A stretch of 64,000 nt of DNA, taken from assembly GCF_050947875.1 (NCBI RefSeq), contig NC_134569.1, positions 21,799,631 to 21,863,630 of the forward strand, in the 5' to 3' direction. The DNA comes from Dermacentor variabilis. Taxonomy: Eukaryota > Arthropoda > Arachnida > Ixodida > Ixodidae. Both the position numbers and the translations under genes were made by a program. The first letter of the stretch is position 1. Every line of letters starts with the position of its first letter. Of the stretch, positions 1 through 12,620 are shown piece after piece. The notes beneath the pieces are model-generated. The model made no database searches and was not told the DNA's origin. It was given only the letters and a program-made list of their open reading frames with translations.

Positions 1-537
1 TCACACAGGAAGTTTGCGTACACGTCGCACGAACCGGTTCCGAAAACCATGTCCTACTTCCATTCTGTACGTTTCCACGGCAACCAAACTCGCCGTTCCC
101 TGTGTGTAATTTGACCGTGGCAGTCGCATAGTCCGTCATTTCCATGTCGCGCCCGCAAGGATTGTGCATGGACAACGTGCACAGAAGTCTTCGTACAGCG
201 CCTACGTCACTTCGTAATCGCTGTCGTCCGGGCTCTCATCGCTCGCGAGCGCTACAGCAGCACCGAACGCAGCCATTTTGCGAAGCAACACAATATTGTG
301 CGTACCAAGCGGGTACCGATTTTGCTTGAAGACGGAAGTGACGCGAGCTATTTCCGCCCGAATCCGCGCCTCGGCGGCGGAGCAAGTGAGAGCGATCCGG
401 CGCGGAGCGAGTTGATCCGAAACGACCAGTGGAACGCGCGAACCCGCTCCAGATCGCCCAGTGAAATTCGGATTCGTTGCCGCGGAGCAAGAAATACTGC
501 TCCGAATCGACCAGTGAAAAACGCCATTAGACTGACG

Positions 538-751
538 TACTTTCTCTCGCAGTCATGCTAGACCGATGAACTGCATGTAAATACTGTAAATAAACCCATA
601 TTCCTCGTTCTCGATGAGAAGCAGTCCTTCCCTTCATCAACGTCCTCAGCGTGGGTAAGTTGGACGACGGCATGGGCCAGCTACCTACGAATTCATGCCG
701 GACTCTTGACAACGGATCACGAGCGATGGGATTGAGCGCCCAATCCTGACA
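538..751 (+). mobile_element. LTR 3' part (R-U5-like) of an LTR retrotransposon
   Basis: This stretch matches, in inverse orientation, the segment at 52976-53220: both contain TCTCGCAGTCATGCTAGAC, an AATAAA signal (589-594) followed by CCCATATTCCTCGTTCTCG, and an end near TTGAGCGCCCAATCCTGACA. A polyadenylation signal followed by a short conserved tail ending in CA is how LTRs are built. The upstream 200-530 segment differs from the other copy and may be a diverged U3 with internal duplications (two blocks with CGGAGCAAG...CGACCAGTG). No primer binding site, gag or pol is seen next to it, so it is a solo LTR or a fragment. Confidence 0.55.
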
Positions 752-2961
752 ATAGCGACGGCTCGTACACGTCAGCGAGGCGCTCACGGCACATCTGCAC
801 TCTCACGCGTTTCTCAATGACTATTATTATGCGCGTGTATCCAGCCTTCGTGTGAATATACGAGAGATGGGCGGCGGGATTAAATCCACGCGTTGTCTTC
901 CTTATAGAGGCACACCGGCCGCAACGGTAACGTTTCGTCGCATCTACTGAAATTAACTTTCTGGATGCTTGAGTGTTCACAACGAGCGGCGATTTTCGGT
1001 TTACGCTGATGTGAGAACTTCTCTATGTTTCTCGTTCTTTTTTCGTTTTATTACTAACAAATGGTTTCTCGTGTTTGTTAAACGGTCAAAGCGGCACAGC
1101 ATAGATGCTACTCATACAGCCGCATTTGAGGCATGCCGAACTCGCACAAACACAAAAAGGTGAACGTACCCAAAGGGAATAGAGAAAAAGTGCAAAATAA
1201 AACGTTATCAACTCGTAATGGTGAATGCATTGCCGCGCACATGCTACGAAGGGGATATCTTATTTCTGTATCAGAAGCAGTGTATGGAGTCCTTCTTCTT
1301 GGTCTCTGCCTTCAAGAAAGAAAGACAAAAGCAGCCGCAGTCGACAGCGACCACAGGCCACCTTTGCTTTGCGGCGACGTTCGATAGTGTGTTTAACAAG
1401 GAATTACAGCAGCCAAGCGCGCTTGTGCTGCGCTTCCCGCCTCAGCGGCCACGAGGAACGGCTCCAGCGAGCGAACAATCGTCGGAGGTGCTGTGTGCAA
1501 CCGTCCGTGGTTCGCGTGTGTGGGCAAACCAACCTCAGCAGCGAGAGTAGCGGAGCGCGAGGTCATTAATTTAAGGGCATCGCCTTTTGGGGTACTGAGG
1601 TCAGGTGGAAAGCTTTCTGCGAAGCTGGAAATCTCTAGCAACGTAAAGGAAATGGTGTTGGCACATTCAGCGACGGACAAGAAGGCCCCGTCCGAACTCG
1701 GCAACTAAGAAACTGTACTCAGCGAGAAAAATAAAAAGAAGTAAAGAAAGCAAAAACGACAAAAAGGAAGAAAAAAAAGCCAGAAAAAGCAGATACACGG
1801 CTCTTCCTTCTGCATATGTGGCAAACGAGGCACCGCCCAAGGTGCCATGTTTCGTGTGCTGTTGCCACTGCGGTTCGGCAACAGCATCGAGATCGTATAC
1901 CGACGCGTCGAGCGCGAGTAGGCTCGCTTTGCGACAACCGACTATGTCGCAGTCACCACAGCAGCAGCTGGCCCTCAAGCGCGGACTCGCACAAAGGTCA
2001 CGAGGAGTGCACCCTCGGCACAATGCGAACGGGATCCCCGAGCTACGGTAGTAATTTTCCTTGCGTGTGCTTGTAACGAGCAAAAATTTCACGAGCCGGA
2101 TTCAACGGGAGAACAAATAGCAGTTGGTGACGTTCTCTCTCGCTGGCACGCTTGCAGGGATCGCGATTCGAGCACAGATGAACTGCCGATGACGCAGCCG
2201 CGAAGCGACACGGGCAACGAGTAAAGCGCACGGGCACGCGCTTAAGCATTCGGATGCTCTTGCTGCGTTGCTTTCGCGCCACTGGGCTTCGCAAGACCAC
2301 CCGGCAAATCGGCGTCCGCGCCCTTGGCACGCAAACAAAGCGGCGAGCAACTTTTGGGCCTCTTCATTTTCGTAAGTGCAGCTTCGCTAATCGCGCAGTG
2401 CGCGGCCGACCAGCGCCGCCTTGCGTGCCACGGAGAGGCGCCGTTCGAGCTGGCCACCGTCGTCCAATGGGCCACCGAACTCCCCCTCGTACACCAGCGC
2501 CAAATAATTCGGCAGTGTGTGTTCGCACGGCGGCCATTAGGTGGACATCGATGCCGTGGCGACATAGATCATATGCGCAGTCGCCGCGGTCCGCCAGGGG
2601 GTTGCCGGGCGCAGGCGTCCGCAATCACTCGCGGAATCATTTGTCACTTGCCTGACGGCGTTCAGCGGGCACCGCTGCAGTGCCGCGCCGAGGAGAAAGC
2701 AGCAGCCGCTAAATTGGCTGTTACGAGCTGGGATCCTTTATGCACGAGCGAGGCCAGCCTTTAAAACATGAAGGCGGAGCGCCCGTTTTTAAACGCCCGA
2801 AAGAAGAGAACACAATGGAAATTGTTATTGAAATACGTGCAGCCTTCGCTCGTACACATGTTTTAAAAATCGCATGAGGCATTTAGTGCGTAGCGCAGTT
2901 TACCTGCGCATATACTGTCACAAATAGCACAAGGAAAAAATGTAATTTTGTTTTGCGGCTT

Positions 2962-2967
<6 letters not shown>
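752..2967. other. no gene recognised
   Basis: Mixed composition, G+C rich at 2.2-2.75 kb. The longest frame there (2324-2764, plus) starts with TTG, not ATG, although its first 30 residues look like a signal peptide; a donor-like GTAAGTG interrupts it. I see no domain and do not call it. Confidence 0.4.

Positions 2968-3041
<74 letters not shown>
2968..3041. repeat. (TA)n microsatellite with adjoining short hairpin
   Basis: About 37 TA units, followed directly by an imperfect inverted repeat (3041-3074) with arms AGTGTCCTACAGTAT and ATACTGTAGAACACT around a 4-base centre. Such a palindrome abutting TA repeats suggests a transposon terminus. Confidence 0.95.
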
Positions 3042-3044
<3 letters not shown>

Positions 3045-3229
3045 TCCTACAGTATGTATATACTGTAGAACACTTTTGATCAGTAAAAGAAAATATTGCC
3101 AGGGACGTCACAAAATGGGATCCGAGTACCTAGTTCGAGTACGCGTCCACGAATTTTCAGACATCTTTCTGCGTTGATTGCCGTGACGCGCACGGAGTAT
3201 AATATATGAAGTGACCATTCTCCGTTATT

Positions 3230-3345
3230 TATTTTCATCCCTAAACCCTCCTTCCACTGTGTAGGGTAACAAATCGAACGCACTTCTAGTTCACTTCCCC
3301 ATCTTTCCTTTCTCCTCTCTCTGTCTTTCTCTGCGGGAAGTGAGC
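3230..3345 (+). mobile_element. LINE family A, 3' end fragment
   Basis: A C/T-rich stretch that includes TGTAGGGTAACAAATCGAACG matches the 3' untranslated ends of the LINEs at 4066, 17830 and, inverted, at 8285, 14022, 30225 and 58665 (shared pattern: GCAGGGTAGCAAACCGGA, then TTAACCTCCC and a CT-rich tail). Only the tail survives. Confidence 0.5.
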
Positions 3346-4065
3346 AGGAATCGGCCGGTATACCATAAATGCTAGCACGATTTACTGCTGATATAAGCCT
3401 AAACCACGCAACGAAACACGGGAAGGACGAGCGCTCGCCCTGCCCGGTTTCCTTGCGTGATAACAAATCCTGATAGCAGAAACGCATCAACTAGCCTACC
3501 AAAATGTAGCACAAATGTTATGTCGAGTTTATTTAAGGCAGATATGCAAGAAGAAGTACACAACACCGATCTAACTACCCCTAATTCGCGATCGCTGTTT
3601 TCGCCAGAGCCGCAATATCCGTGCGAGAGATCGAGTGCGCGCCTCTTTGACAAACCTTCATTCTTAAATCAAGTCTACGTGATCCACCCCGCGTATCGTC
3701 TGCTGCGGCGCTGGACCGAAACGGAACTATGAGAGCCGCTCAGCGCCATGCGGGATGCAGCAGGCAAGGTGGGCTTCATCGACGGCTCGGGGCTTCGCCG
3801 AATGCCCTTCGCTCGGCGCAGCCGGGCTCGCGCACGCAGCACAAACGCACCGACGCACAGGTGCTCTCTGGGCCATCAATCATTGTGGCGCAGATTGGTC
3901 CGCTCGATACGCATTGCGTGCGCGGCAAACCGGCACCGGGAGGCCTTGCGTATAAACAGCTGCTCTCTATACGAGAGCCTTAAAGAAGTGCAGCAACATC
4001 AACAGTTCACTTTTTGCTGCTCTATATAGCCTCCTTACTATAACAGAAGCCGCACTGTTCACTAG

Positions 4066-4195
4066 TGAGTGCACTTTCTTCCCTTTCCCCCCTCTTTTCG
4101 TCCATTTATCCCCATCCCGCAGTGCAGGGTAGCAAACCGGACGAGTGTCTAATTAACCTCCCCGCGTTTCCCCTCTTTAAGTTCTCTCATACAAA
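4066..4195 (+). mobile_element. LINE family A, 3' end fragment
   Basis: Well-preserved 3' tail with GTGAGTGCACT, CCCTTTCCCCCC, GCAGGGTAGCAAACCGGACG, TTAACCTCCCCGCG and a CT-rich end. The upstream 3.74-4.06 kb is G+C rich but shows no recognisable ORF2 remnant, so the copy is severely 5'-truncated. Confidence 0.6.
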
Positions 4196-7100
4196 CGCTG
4201 TTTATTTACTGTCCTTAAATAAAAACATTAGGTCAGTTATTATGTCGGTTTAGATTTCCAAAAATGATTGCAGCAAGGTTACGCTGCTGATTAGCGGGCG
4301 CAGAAGTCAATGACACGTCTTCATGTGTCACTCCGTGCTAGGTCACATCGCCCTAAATTTAGAGCGCTATAAAACATCGAAAACACATTTTAGCAAAGTT
4401 CGGCATCAAGCTCCACCGAGAACAAAGCATTCGAGGTCGAAGAAACGTGAGTGAAGGCTCGGCAAACCACCACGCTTACATTAACTTATTTTATTTACTT
4501 TTTTTTTACGAATCATGCGACAGAGGCGGCAACATGACCAATCAGGGAAATCGGCAGAGCGATAGACCTACGTCGCAATAATGTCCGCGATAGAGAGATA
4601 AAATAAGTATGCGCGGTGAGGCAACATCCCAAATGTTCTGATTTCGGCTGCACCCAGTTCGAATCAAAGGCAAACTGAAGCAGTGCTGCCCGAAAAACCT
4701 GTTACGAAGATTAAGTGCAGCCCGCTGGTGGGCCCTTATTGCGCAACAATTTTAAAATAAAATAGCGCAAAATAAAACAATGAAAATATCAAGAAAAATA
4801 GGCGTATGTGCGTACACGTTAAGGACCTGCAATGCACAAAAGTTGGTCTAGTGTGAACGTCTCCTTATCGACAGAACAGCGATGCGAGCAGCTCATACGT
4901 ACTTGCTATTCAGGTTACGTCCCTAAGTATTTTGACTCAATGATTAGAGCATGATATTATACATTATGCCTCCAACACGAATCACGGGGCGGTTAGCTAC
5001 GGTCTCCATCAGTGAGCCTGGCTGAGCCCCCTCAATGCGCAAATAGGACATGTAAAGGCAAAGCAAGTGACAGCACAAGTGACAACATTCGTAGACATTC
5101 CAAGGTACGTGCGACCTCACGTCGGCAGTAACAGTAATAAAAAAAAAAAGGAAACTCAAACAAGCTCGTTCTAAATTGAGCGCTACGAAGCCAAGTGGCT
5201 GTTGAAACACAGCGGCGAAAAATGCTAAACCGGACAGTGTGGATCAAAGATCGAAATGCTGGCTCTGGGCCGAAGCTCCCCATGTGTGAGCACTATCGCC
5301 GCAAGGATAGAGGCGACGAGGAATGCGGTGCGGGAACATCGTGACAAGGTTGCCAATTCCCTTATCGCCATGTGGCACGACGTAAAAAATAGCCAGCAAG
5401 AAATTGCCCTCTTAGCTAACCTCTATTTTCTTGAAGCAAATCCGAGAATGCATTTCGTCAAGTCGTGTGTGCTTCATGCGCCGTCGGAGAACACGCATGC
5501 TACCTCAAGCATTTAGAGGAGACGTCGTAGACAAGCACGCTACGCATACAAACGGCATGGTGAAATCCAAAACCTCACAGAACTGCCAAGATGTAAAGAT
5601 AGTATTCACGTGACGTCACGGACGCAGCTTTCTGCCACGTTAGTGCCCCAACACGGCGACCCTGATGACGTCAGCGAGCCACTCTATCACGCGTAGAGTG
5701 CTCAGCGATTGAAACGACATACTCGGACAGTACGGCGGCCGGTGATTGCTGCGCCACCAGTGACATTTTTTTGTCCTTGGAAGGCGACCGTTTTCACCAG
5801 GTTATCACTGTTTTCAATTCGTCGCTCAGCGCAAGACGCGGCTGACGAGCTGTCAGTTTTCTTCACCAAGTCTCATTGGCCTAGAACATCATTTCGTGGT
5901 ATTTTATCAGAACGAAACACTCGGTGATACACGGTACCTGGATACCTCCAGAGGAATTAAGAATCGCTAAGCCACTGTGACTTTTTTCTGTCTCTGTTTT
6001 GGCTTTGAAAAGTTCTTTATTGGAGTTTGAATAGTCTAGGTAATAACAGTCGGGGTTCTATCGACCTTAACAATGACATGGAAGACATACTGCTCAATGG
6101 TAATGCTGTCATGAATCATGATGCAGAGCGCAGATGAGTTTATAAATTTATCAGTGACGAGATTAATAAGTATGCCTTTTCTACGCGGTGTGGCAAGTCC
6201 GTACATTTTTTTTTCTTAGGGGGGAGAGGGGAGGGGGTTTGGAAAGGACAGCGGACGTACAGCGGTCTGGAGTGAATACATAAGGTCGAGTGTGGCACGG
6301 GTATACTTAGCATATTTGTAGCCAAGCGCGACAGAACCCTCAAAACGAACCTTTCTAGTATAGCAGACTGTTTTTTTTTCTTAAAGTTTGACTTCAATCG
6401 CAAGTTTATGGGCGCATTGGGAGTCGTCAAGGAACGTCTAGAAATTTCACCTGCAACACCTCTAAGGACCTTCTGAATGAGCACCTTGACCTTCATCTGA
6501 TTTGCGGCACTACGAAAGCATATTGGCAGTGCAATCCCACATCGACAGCGGCTCTTCTACAGACAACTAGTCTCGACGCTCAAAAGCTCTAGAATGCTAA
6601 CGCACTTCCTACTATTCGCTCAGCTGTGACAAAGTGTCTAGCGCATCTGATGGCGCGCACTGTCGATGCACTCGTGAAATTACGGGAGTCTGGCTGCGGA
6701 CTCTTTGATAGTGCCAGTATGTGAAATGGTCGCGTTGAAGGTTCTAAGAGTGGGTGCCACCGTCACTAAATGACGAAAAGGGGAAGCCTACGGTTGCGAT
6801 TCCTTATATTCACGCCATGTTAACTCGCCTCACGAAGGTGGCCCCAGTTGAAGTACCAAATAAATGTTTTATTGTTGCGCCAGAAATAAGTTCAATGGAA
6901 TTTGGTGCCTTGTGCAATGGCGCCAAAGCAGAAGAGAGCAACCACGAAGGACGAGCTGTAAGGTTAAACGTGGCTTTAGGCTTGTTTCGCGCATTACGGT
7001 GGTTGTGCATTTACCCGCGGCAAATGATGTGTGCACCAGAGTTTCATGACCATCGCATTTCATCCACTGGGCGAAAATAAAGTTCTGACTCTCTCTCTTT

Positions 7101-8243
7101 CTCTCTCTCGGTGAACGGTTTCTCGCATTATAATCCGGCACCTCAATGCCGGCAGTACGGATACAGCCTTATCGCGGAAGACACTTCGCACTTTGATCCG
7201 GATAAGGTCCAGTTATGTAGGGACGATAACTAAAGTCTCTTGTATTCAGAGTCAGGTATTCACGTAAATGAGCCAAACCTCCATAGACCTGCATTCGCTA
7301 AACGACGAGACGGTTTACTTAGAGGATATTTTCTCGCGCATTATGCCTCGTTTGTTCGTTTGTTTGCCTGTTAGTGTAGTTGTTGGTCCTGCTTTTACTG
7401 GTTACGTTTACCATTGCGATGTCTCACCTTTCGATATGCCCATGATCTCTGCAATGCAGTTGTCTCCCACACTTCATAAAGAATGTTTTAGCTTCAACAC
7501 ATTCTTAGTTTTTCGCTCTGCGCATTGATATGCGTGGGTGAGATCTGTGGGTGAAGGCGTATAGAAGTAAACATATACGTTCCAATATACCTCGGTTAGA
7601 AGTCAAAGCTCGTCCTGTTTTTGTCATCACTACGGCCACTTGATTTTGCGCCGTATGATACTTTGCCAAATCCGTGGGGAGACACAACGAAAGCTCACCT
7701 CTCGGCCGCACGCCGGAATTTATTTAGGTAACATAACCTGACAAAAATATTCATCAAAACGGTAAAGTAACGATTCTTACGACCAGCAGTTACGGGAAAC
7801 TGCATTTCGTGAGGCGACACCAAAGTGAAATAAGCATGCATGTGTACACACACCCGTGTGCGTTCACAGCAGCGGCTGGTTGGCTCAATGCGCCTGATAC
7901 GCGAGTGCGCCACAAACTCATCTTAAGAAGAAAAATCAGACACTATCTTTTTACAGGGTCATAGGCTCCGTCCTTCCACTGTGAAATCCGCAGTATGCTG
8001 ATGGGGTCACAATGCCAATACGCACATATGCGCAGATTCGGATGCGTAATTCAAGGAGCAGCATATACGAAACGTCTTAATCGTGTGCAAACTTACCCGC
8101 GATTACCTTGCGCAAGTGACATTAGCTTGACTCACGGTGGCCTGTTGAGTAATAAACAGTAACAAACAAATGATACCCCAGCCTCCCCCTCTGTATCTGT
8201 CACTCGACTACGTCGAGCCAATTCACCTACGTGAATATCTTCG
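4196..8243. other. no gene recognised
   Basis: AT-rich to average sequence without convincing exons. An AATAAA followed by a (CT)n tract at 7076-7110 looks like the 3' end of an unidentified plus-strand retroelement. Segments with GTGACGTCACG and TGATGACGTCAG at 5.6 kb are probably repeat-derived. Confidence 0.4.
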
Positions 8244-8286
8244 AAGTTGTCAAAATTAACCTGGAGTTCTCCACTACGGTGCCTAC
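8244..8286 (+). mobile_element. Ruka-like SINE, 3' fragment
   Basis: The block TTGTCAAAATTAACCTGGAG followed by TTCTCCACTACGGTGCC matches the body of the full-length SINE at 20055-20300 (GGTCAAAATTTCCGGAGTCC, TCCACTACGGCGTGCC). The tRNA head is missing. It abuts a LINE 3' end on the opposite strand. Confidence 0.5.
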
Positions 8287-8400
8287 AGGGAGAGGAAGAG
8301 AGAGATAAACGGAAAGAAAAGACAGCGAGGTTAACTAGAGCATATCTCCGGTTGGCTACCCTGTACTGGCAAAAGGGAAAATGCGTATAAAAGATTAGAG
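8285..8400 (-). mobile_element. LINE family A, 3' end fragment
   Basis: On the minus strand this reads as the family A tail: a CAGGGTAGCCAACCGG-like core, a TTAACCTCGCTG-like segment and a CT-rich end. No ORF2 sequence is recognisable next to it. Confidence 0.5.
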
Positions 8401-9117
8401 AAAATAAAGAAAATAAAGAAGAGCTGAATGAACATAACATGCCTGTTTGGCCAATGTCACACAGTCTGACAAGTGCCAACATTGCCACACACAGTGTCAG
8501 CAACATTGGAGGCAGGGGGAGAGGGGCGGTAAACCCGTACCAATTCGGCTTGAACAATTTAACACGCCATACGTGGTTAGATCGCGTTACAAGCAGTCAT
8601 CAGTGAATTCACCTAAATGGCTAGCGCATCACATTGAGCTGAATTGAAGAGCTTTGACATTGCCGTCACGGCCTCCACAGCTCACAGCCGACTCGTGCCC
8701 TTTGGAAAGAAATGCTCACTTTGTTCCGGACGTTGCCGCATGAACTCTCCTGCCAAAATGTAAACGCTGGCGCATCAAATGATCATGATGCCTTCAGGAA
8801 TGTGCTGCACTACTGCCACATTTACGAAAATGCGACTATAGAAGCTTCGGAGGGAGGGGAGGATATGAGTGCGAAGCAACTAAGAACGACAGAGGAGTAC
8901 AGCGCAGCCAACTTGCGCAAGACACCGACGATATATATTAGTCATAAAGAATAATTTAGTCACGCACCTAAGTTCACACCAAAACACGCTAGTTCAGAAG
9001 AGTAAGAGGCATCATGACAACGCGAACGAGGATATTAGGGCGAGACATTCACATGAAACACTCCTGCAACGAGGACGTCGTGCCCTCGTACCCCCCAAGC
9101 CAAGCAACGCGCCGAGC
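8401..9117. other. likely intron sequence of the large minus-strand gene; nothing else seen
   Basis: No exon-like frame. If the gene model at 9284-11950 is right, this lies in its first intron. Confidence 0.4.
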
Positions 9118-9192
9118 AATAGGTATAACTATATTATATTATAACTATAACGATGAACTATTCTATTATATTCTATAACTATTATATATAAT
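9118..9192. repeat. AT-rich simple sequence (TATAACTATAT-type) inside the likely intron
   Basis: Degenerate repeats of TATAACTA and TTATATTC make up about 75 bases. They lie just downstream of the splice donor of the large minus-strand exon, so within its first intron if the gene model is right. Confidence 0.7.
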
Positions 9193-9283
9193 CAGCAAAG
9201 TAGCAACTGAGCGTGGAGCGAGAATCGCCACAAAGGCCACGACACCCAGCAGAGAACGCATCAATAAGCAAATGAGGGCTCAC

Positions 9284-11950
9284 CACGAGAGCTATCCATT
9301 TTCCTTTGACGCCACCTGCCGCTCCCGGTGCCCCGTCGCCCTGGTCCTGCGACGAAGAGCCCAGACGGCTGAGCAGGGCCCCCGCTCTCCGCTCCGACGT
9401 CGTGGGCACCGGTTCCCCTTCGACCTTCCCTCGCTGTGCGCCGCTGTCCGCTGCTGCTGCTTCTGTGGCACCCTCCTGTCCCGAATCTCCGGCGACGACG
9501 CTCGCCGCTCCTTCCTCCAGCGGCCCCTCGTCGCCAGCGTCTCCCGCCCCACCACGAGGGACGACGTCGTCATGAACGCGCACTGCACCGTCCACAACAT
9601 CACTTGAATCCACATCGCCACTGGCATGTCCAGGACTGCGCTCAGCCTCTGGAAGCCGCCCTTCGTCGCCGACCGGCGAATGCCGTAAGTCGACGCGGTG
9701 GTCAGACTCCCGCGATGCGTCGTGCTTAGCGTGTTCTTGGTACCGCTCTTCGTGGTACGGGGATTCCGGATATAGATCGTCGTGGTACCTATCGTCCTGG
9801 TATTGCTCGTCTCCGTATCGGCCGTCCTGATAATTGTCGTCCCGATACTCTTCCCTAGGGTACCTGCCATCTTCGGACGCTTCCGCCGTCTCGTCACTCG
9901 GCTGCGAGGGAATGCGCGCTCGACTCCCGGAGCTCACACCTTCGTCGCGCTGGTTCTCCAGCACACTGAGATCAGATTCACCTCCGCTCACCGACGATAC
10001 GGATCCGAAGGACTCCTCGAAGCTCCAACCTATGTCGTTAGGCGGCAGTTTTCGGCGGTGGTAGGGGTGCTCCGCCGGAGCTGGCGACCCGTACTCGGCG
10101 TCCACGAACGCTTCGGAGTCCACCGAGTCCTCGGTCCAGCCCCGGTCTGACAAACGCGGCGCCTGTTGACGGGGTCTCGGTTGCGGTGAAGGGCCCTCGG
10201 CTTCCGCAAACACCTCCGACTCCGAGGTGAAAGACGAGGCGAGGCTGGAACTGGGACGGCGTGAATCCTGCTCCTGGACGGCAGCTTCCTCTTCAAACGG
10301 CGGCTGCCCGCTGCTCGACCGGCGCAGCTCACCGATGGTGGGGAACATGCACGACACTTCTTCCGGGTTCAGTTCCAAAGGTGCCGGCACAGGAGAAGTG
10401 CCAACCAACGGGCCTGTTTCCCGCGAAGGAGAGTCGGGTAGCGGTTCCGGATGCTCCGGTTTCGGCGTAACCGGCGGAGTTGACCTCATTTCGGGCAACG
10501 ACATCTGCACAACCAATGGCGGTTGCGACTCCTTGGGCGCTGGCTCACTCCCGCTCTGCACACTCTGAGAGCGCAGCAGCGACAGGCGTCTCGCTCTGGA
10601 CCGCTGCGCTTTCTCCTTGGAACCATCCCGTTTAAGTAAGCTCGAACTCATCACTTTGCTGTAGCCCATGCTGAGCTTGGAGCCCAAGTTCGTCAGCAGA
10701 GATCCGGGCCCAGCCGCGAACGGCGAGTGGGCCGAACTGGACGGCGTCTGCTGGTCCGCCGAAGACACGGTCACATCACTCAGCGTCCGCTTCGGGCACA
10801 CGTCCGGCAGCAACTCGGTGGCTGCTGCCACGGTCGACGGAGGCACGGCCGCCGTCGTGTGCCTCCTTTCGCGAGCCTTGGCACGCTGCTTGCGCGGGCT
10901 CGGGAACGACATGCCGGTCGTCTTCCGGCGCTCGGGCCGCACTTCGGGTTCGGGCTTCGTCGCTGCTGCCGGTTCTACCGTCGCTGGCTGCGGCGACTCG
11001 TCGTGCACCTGCGCCTCGATGACGCTCGGCACCAGCTGGGTGGACGCCTCGCTGGACGTGTCCGAAATGAAGGCGCCCACGGCCATGCCCACCTCCCGAG
11101 TACCCGTGGGCGGCGACGGGGGTCTTTCGGGGGCCAGAACTGAGGCCGACACAAGGTTCTTCTGGACGGCCAGCGCCAATTCCTGGCTCGCTTCTCGCAA
11201 CCTCGCCAGCTGCCGGGCACGCCTGTCTTCCTTGACCTCGACATCTTCCTCCGGCTCGAGTAGTTCACAGCAGGGTACGTCTTCCTCTTCTTCGACCCGG
11301 GCCAGAGCCGACGCTCGGCCCAGGTCCTCCGAAAGCCGGCCCAACTCGCAAAGGTCCCGGTCGCTCACCAGGCTGCCGCCGGTGGCACCGCGGTACTTGC
11401 GGTAGTCTGATGCGGTGAACACGCTCGCAGAGTCGGACTCCTCATTCTCGCACGAGCACGAGCCTTCCTCCGAGGTTGCCTCCTCCTGACTGGATACCAC
11501 CTCAGGCACAGCCTCGAGCACGGTCCGGCGTAGGAAGACCGCCTCGCGCGGTGACATGGGCTCCGGTCCGCCTTCGGCGCCAACTTCCTCGCGGAGCCGG
11601 CGCTCCAGTTGCAGCACCACATCTTCGGCGAGAGGCTCGGCAATCCCTTGCTCGCTCTGTATGATGCCCATGAGCTGGCCAATAACCGCCTGCTGCTCGA
11701 AGAGCAGCACTTCGAGCCGCTCCAACTTTTCCCACATCTTGACGTACTCCTGCGAAAGCAGGTCGACAGCGCGCCAGGCATAGCGCAGCTCCACTTCGAG
11801 TTCGCTGAGCCGGCCGCCGAGGCGGTCCATGAAGGCGTCAACGGCGCCCTCGATCCTGCCGCTGAGCAGCTGGTAGTAGTCGGCCGGTGCCCGCGCACCG
11901 GGCGGCGGCACCGAGCCGCCGCCACCGCTGCCACCGGCGCCGCCGTCCAT
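9284..11950 (-). CDS. large first coding exon of an unrecognised coiled-coil, disordered protein (partial gene)
   Basis: The reading frame is open for 889 codons from an ATG with a good Kozak context (G at -3, G at +4). The same frame is open further upstream but only from non-ATG codons, so I take this ATG as the start. It ends in phase 0 at CTCGTG|GTGAGC, a near-consensus splice donor, and stops soon afterwards, so the gene continues in exons I cannot identify. Residues about 25-98 form a leucine-rich amphipathic helix with heptad-like spacing (YYQLLSGRIEG through EQQAVIGQLMGII), probably a coiled coil. The rest is Ser/Pro/Glu-rich and probably disordered, with basic patches near residues 353 (RKQRAKARERR) and 451 (RSRARRLSLL, like a basophilic kinase site). 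A compact block DIGWSFEESFGSVSSV lies near 640 and a Tyr/Asp/Glu repeat at about 688-738. There is no signal peptide or convincing membrane segment. I do not recognise the family; a cytoskeletal or synaptic scaffold would fit the layout but is only a guess. Confidence 0.8.
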
Positions 11951-12620
11951 GTCGGTGCGGTCAGCGCAGCACCGGGTGCCATCGCCGGCCCGCAGAGCCG
12001 ACTCGCATCGTCCGCAGAGGACAAGCGGGCCTCGGGGCTCCTCCGCGGCGACGACGCCACGGCCGCGCACACACGCAAGCACACGCTCCTTGCCGCGCAC
12101 CCACACTGCGCCGCGGGGCGCATGCGCCGGCCAGGACGAGCCTTCCCCGCCACCTCTCTTTGGGGTTTGCCTTTCCCCTACCCCCTATTCCGGGGCCCGG
12201 GTCCCGCGGTGGCGGAGGGGCGCGTGGGGGAAGAGAGAAGCCGTATCGCTATTGATCGCGAGAAAGGCGAGAGAGGGAGCAACTCCTCCCTCGGCAGTGC
12301 CGCCCAAAAGCGGGGCCGTACAAGGAGAAGAGAACTGGGCACAGGAGGGAGTAAATGAATGAAGGACAATGCAAAGGCACTACTTTCGGTCCCGAGGGAA
12401 CTAAAACGAGCCAAGATGAATGACCGGCAACAAGGAAGTGATCAGAACGAGGCTCTGGCCGCACGATGAATGAATGCAAAGGCGCCGGGCAGGGAAGTGG
12501 CCGTAAATGCGCGCACGGCCACACGAAGACGAATAAACAAGACGAACGCTGAATCTACGCCCCGCTTGGGACCAGCCCACAGAAGGGTACCCAGCTGTAT
12601 CGCACAAAGGTGTCCCAGGT
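11951..12620 (-). promoter_or_regulatory. CpG-rich 5' flank and leader of the large minus-strand exon
   Basis: The DNA directly upstream of the chosen ATG is very rich in G+C and CpG to about 12.3 kb, then grades into ordinary sequence. This fits a CpG-island-type promoter and 5' leader for the minus-strand gene. An out-of-frame ATG at 12123 (minus) would open an upstream ORF that overlaps the main start. I see no clear TATA box, so the transcription start is not placed. Confidence 0.4.

Noticed and set aside
2324..2764. 146-codon plus frame with a signal-peptide-like start
   Set aside because: It starts with TTG, not ATG; no domain or conserved pattern follows, and a donor-like site interrupts it.
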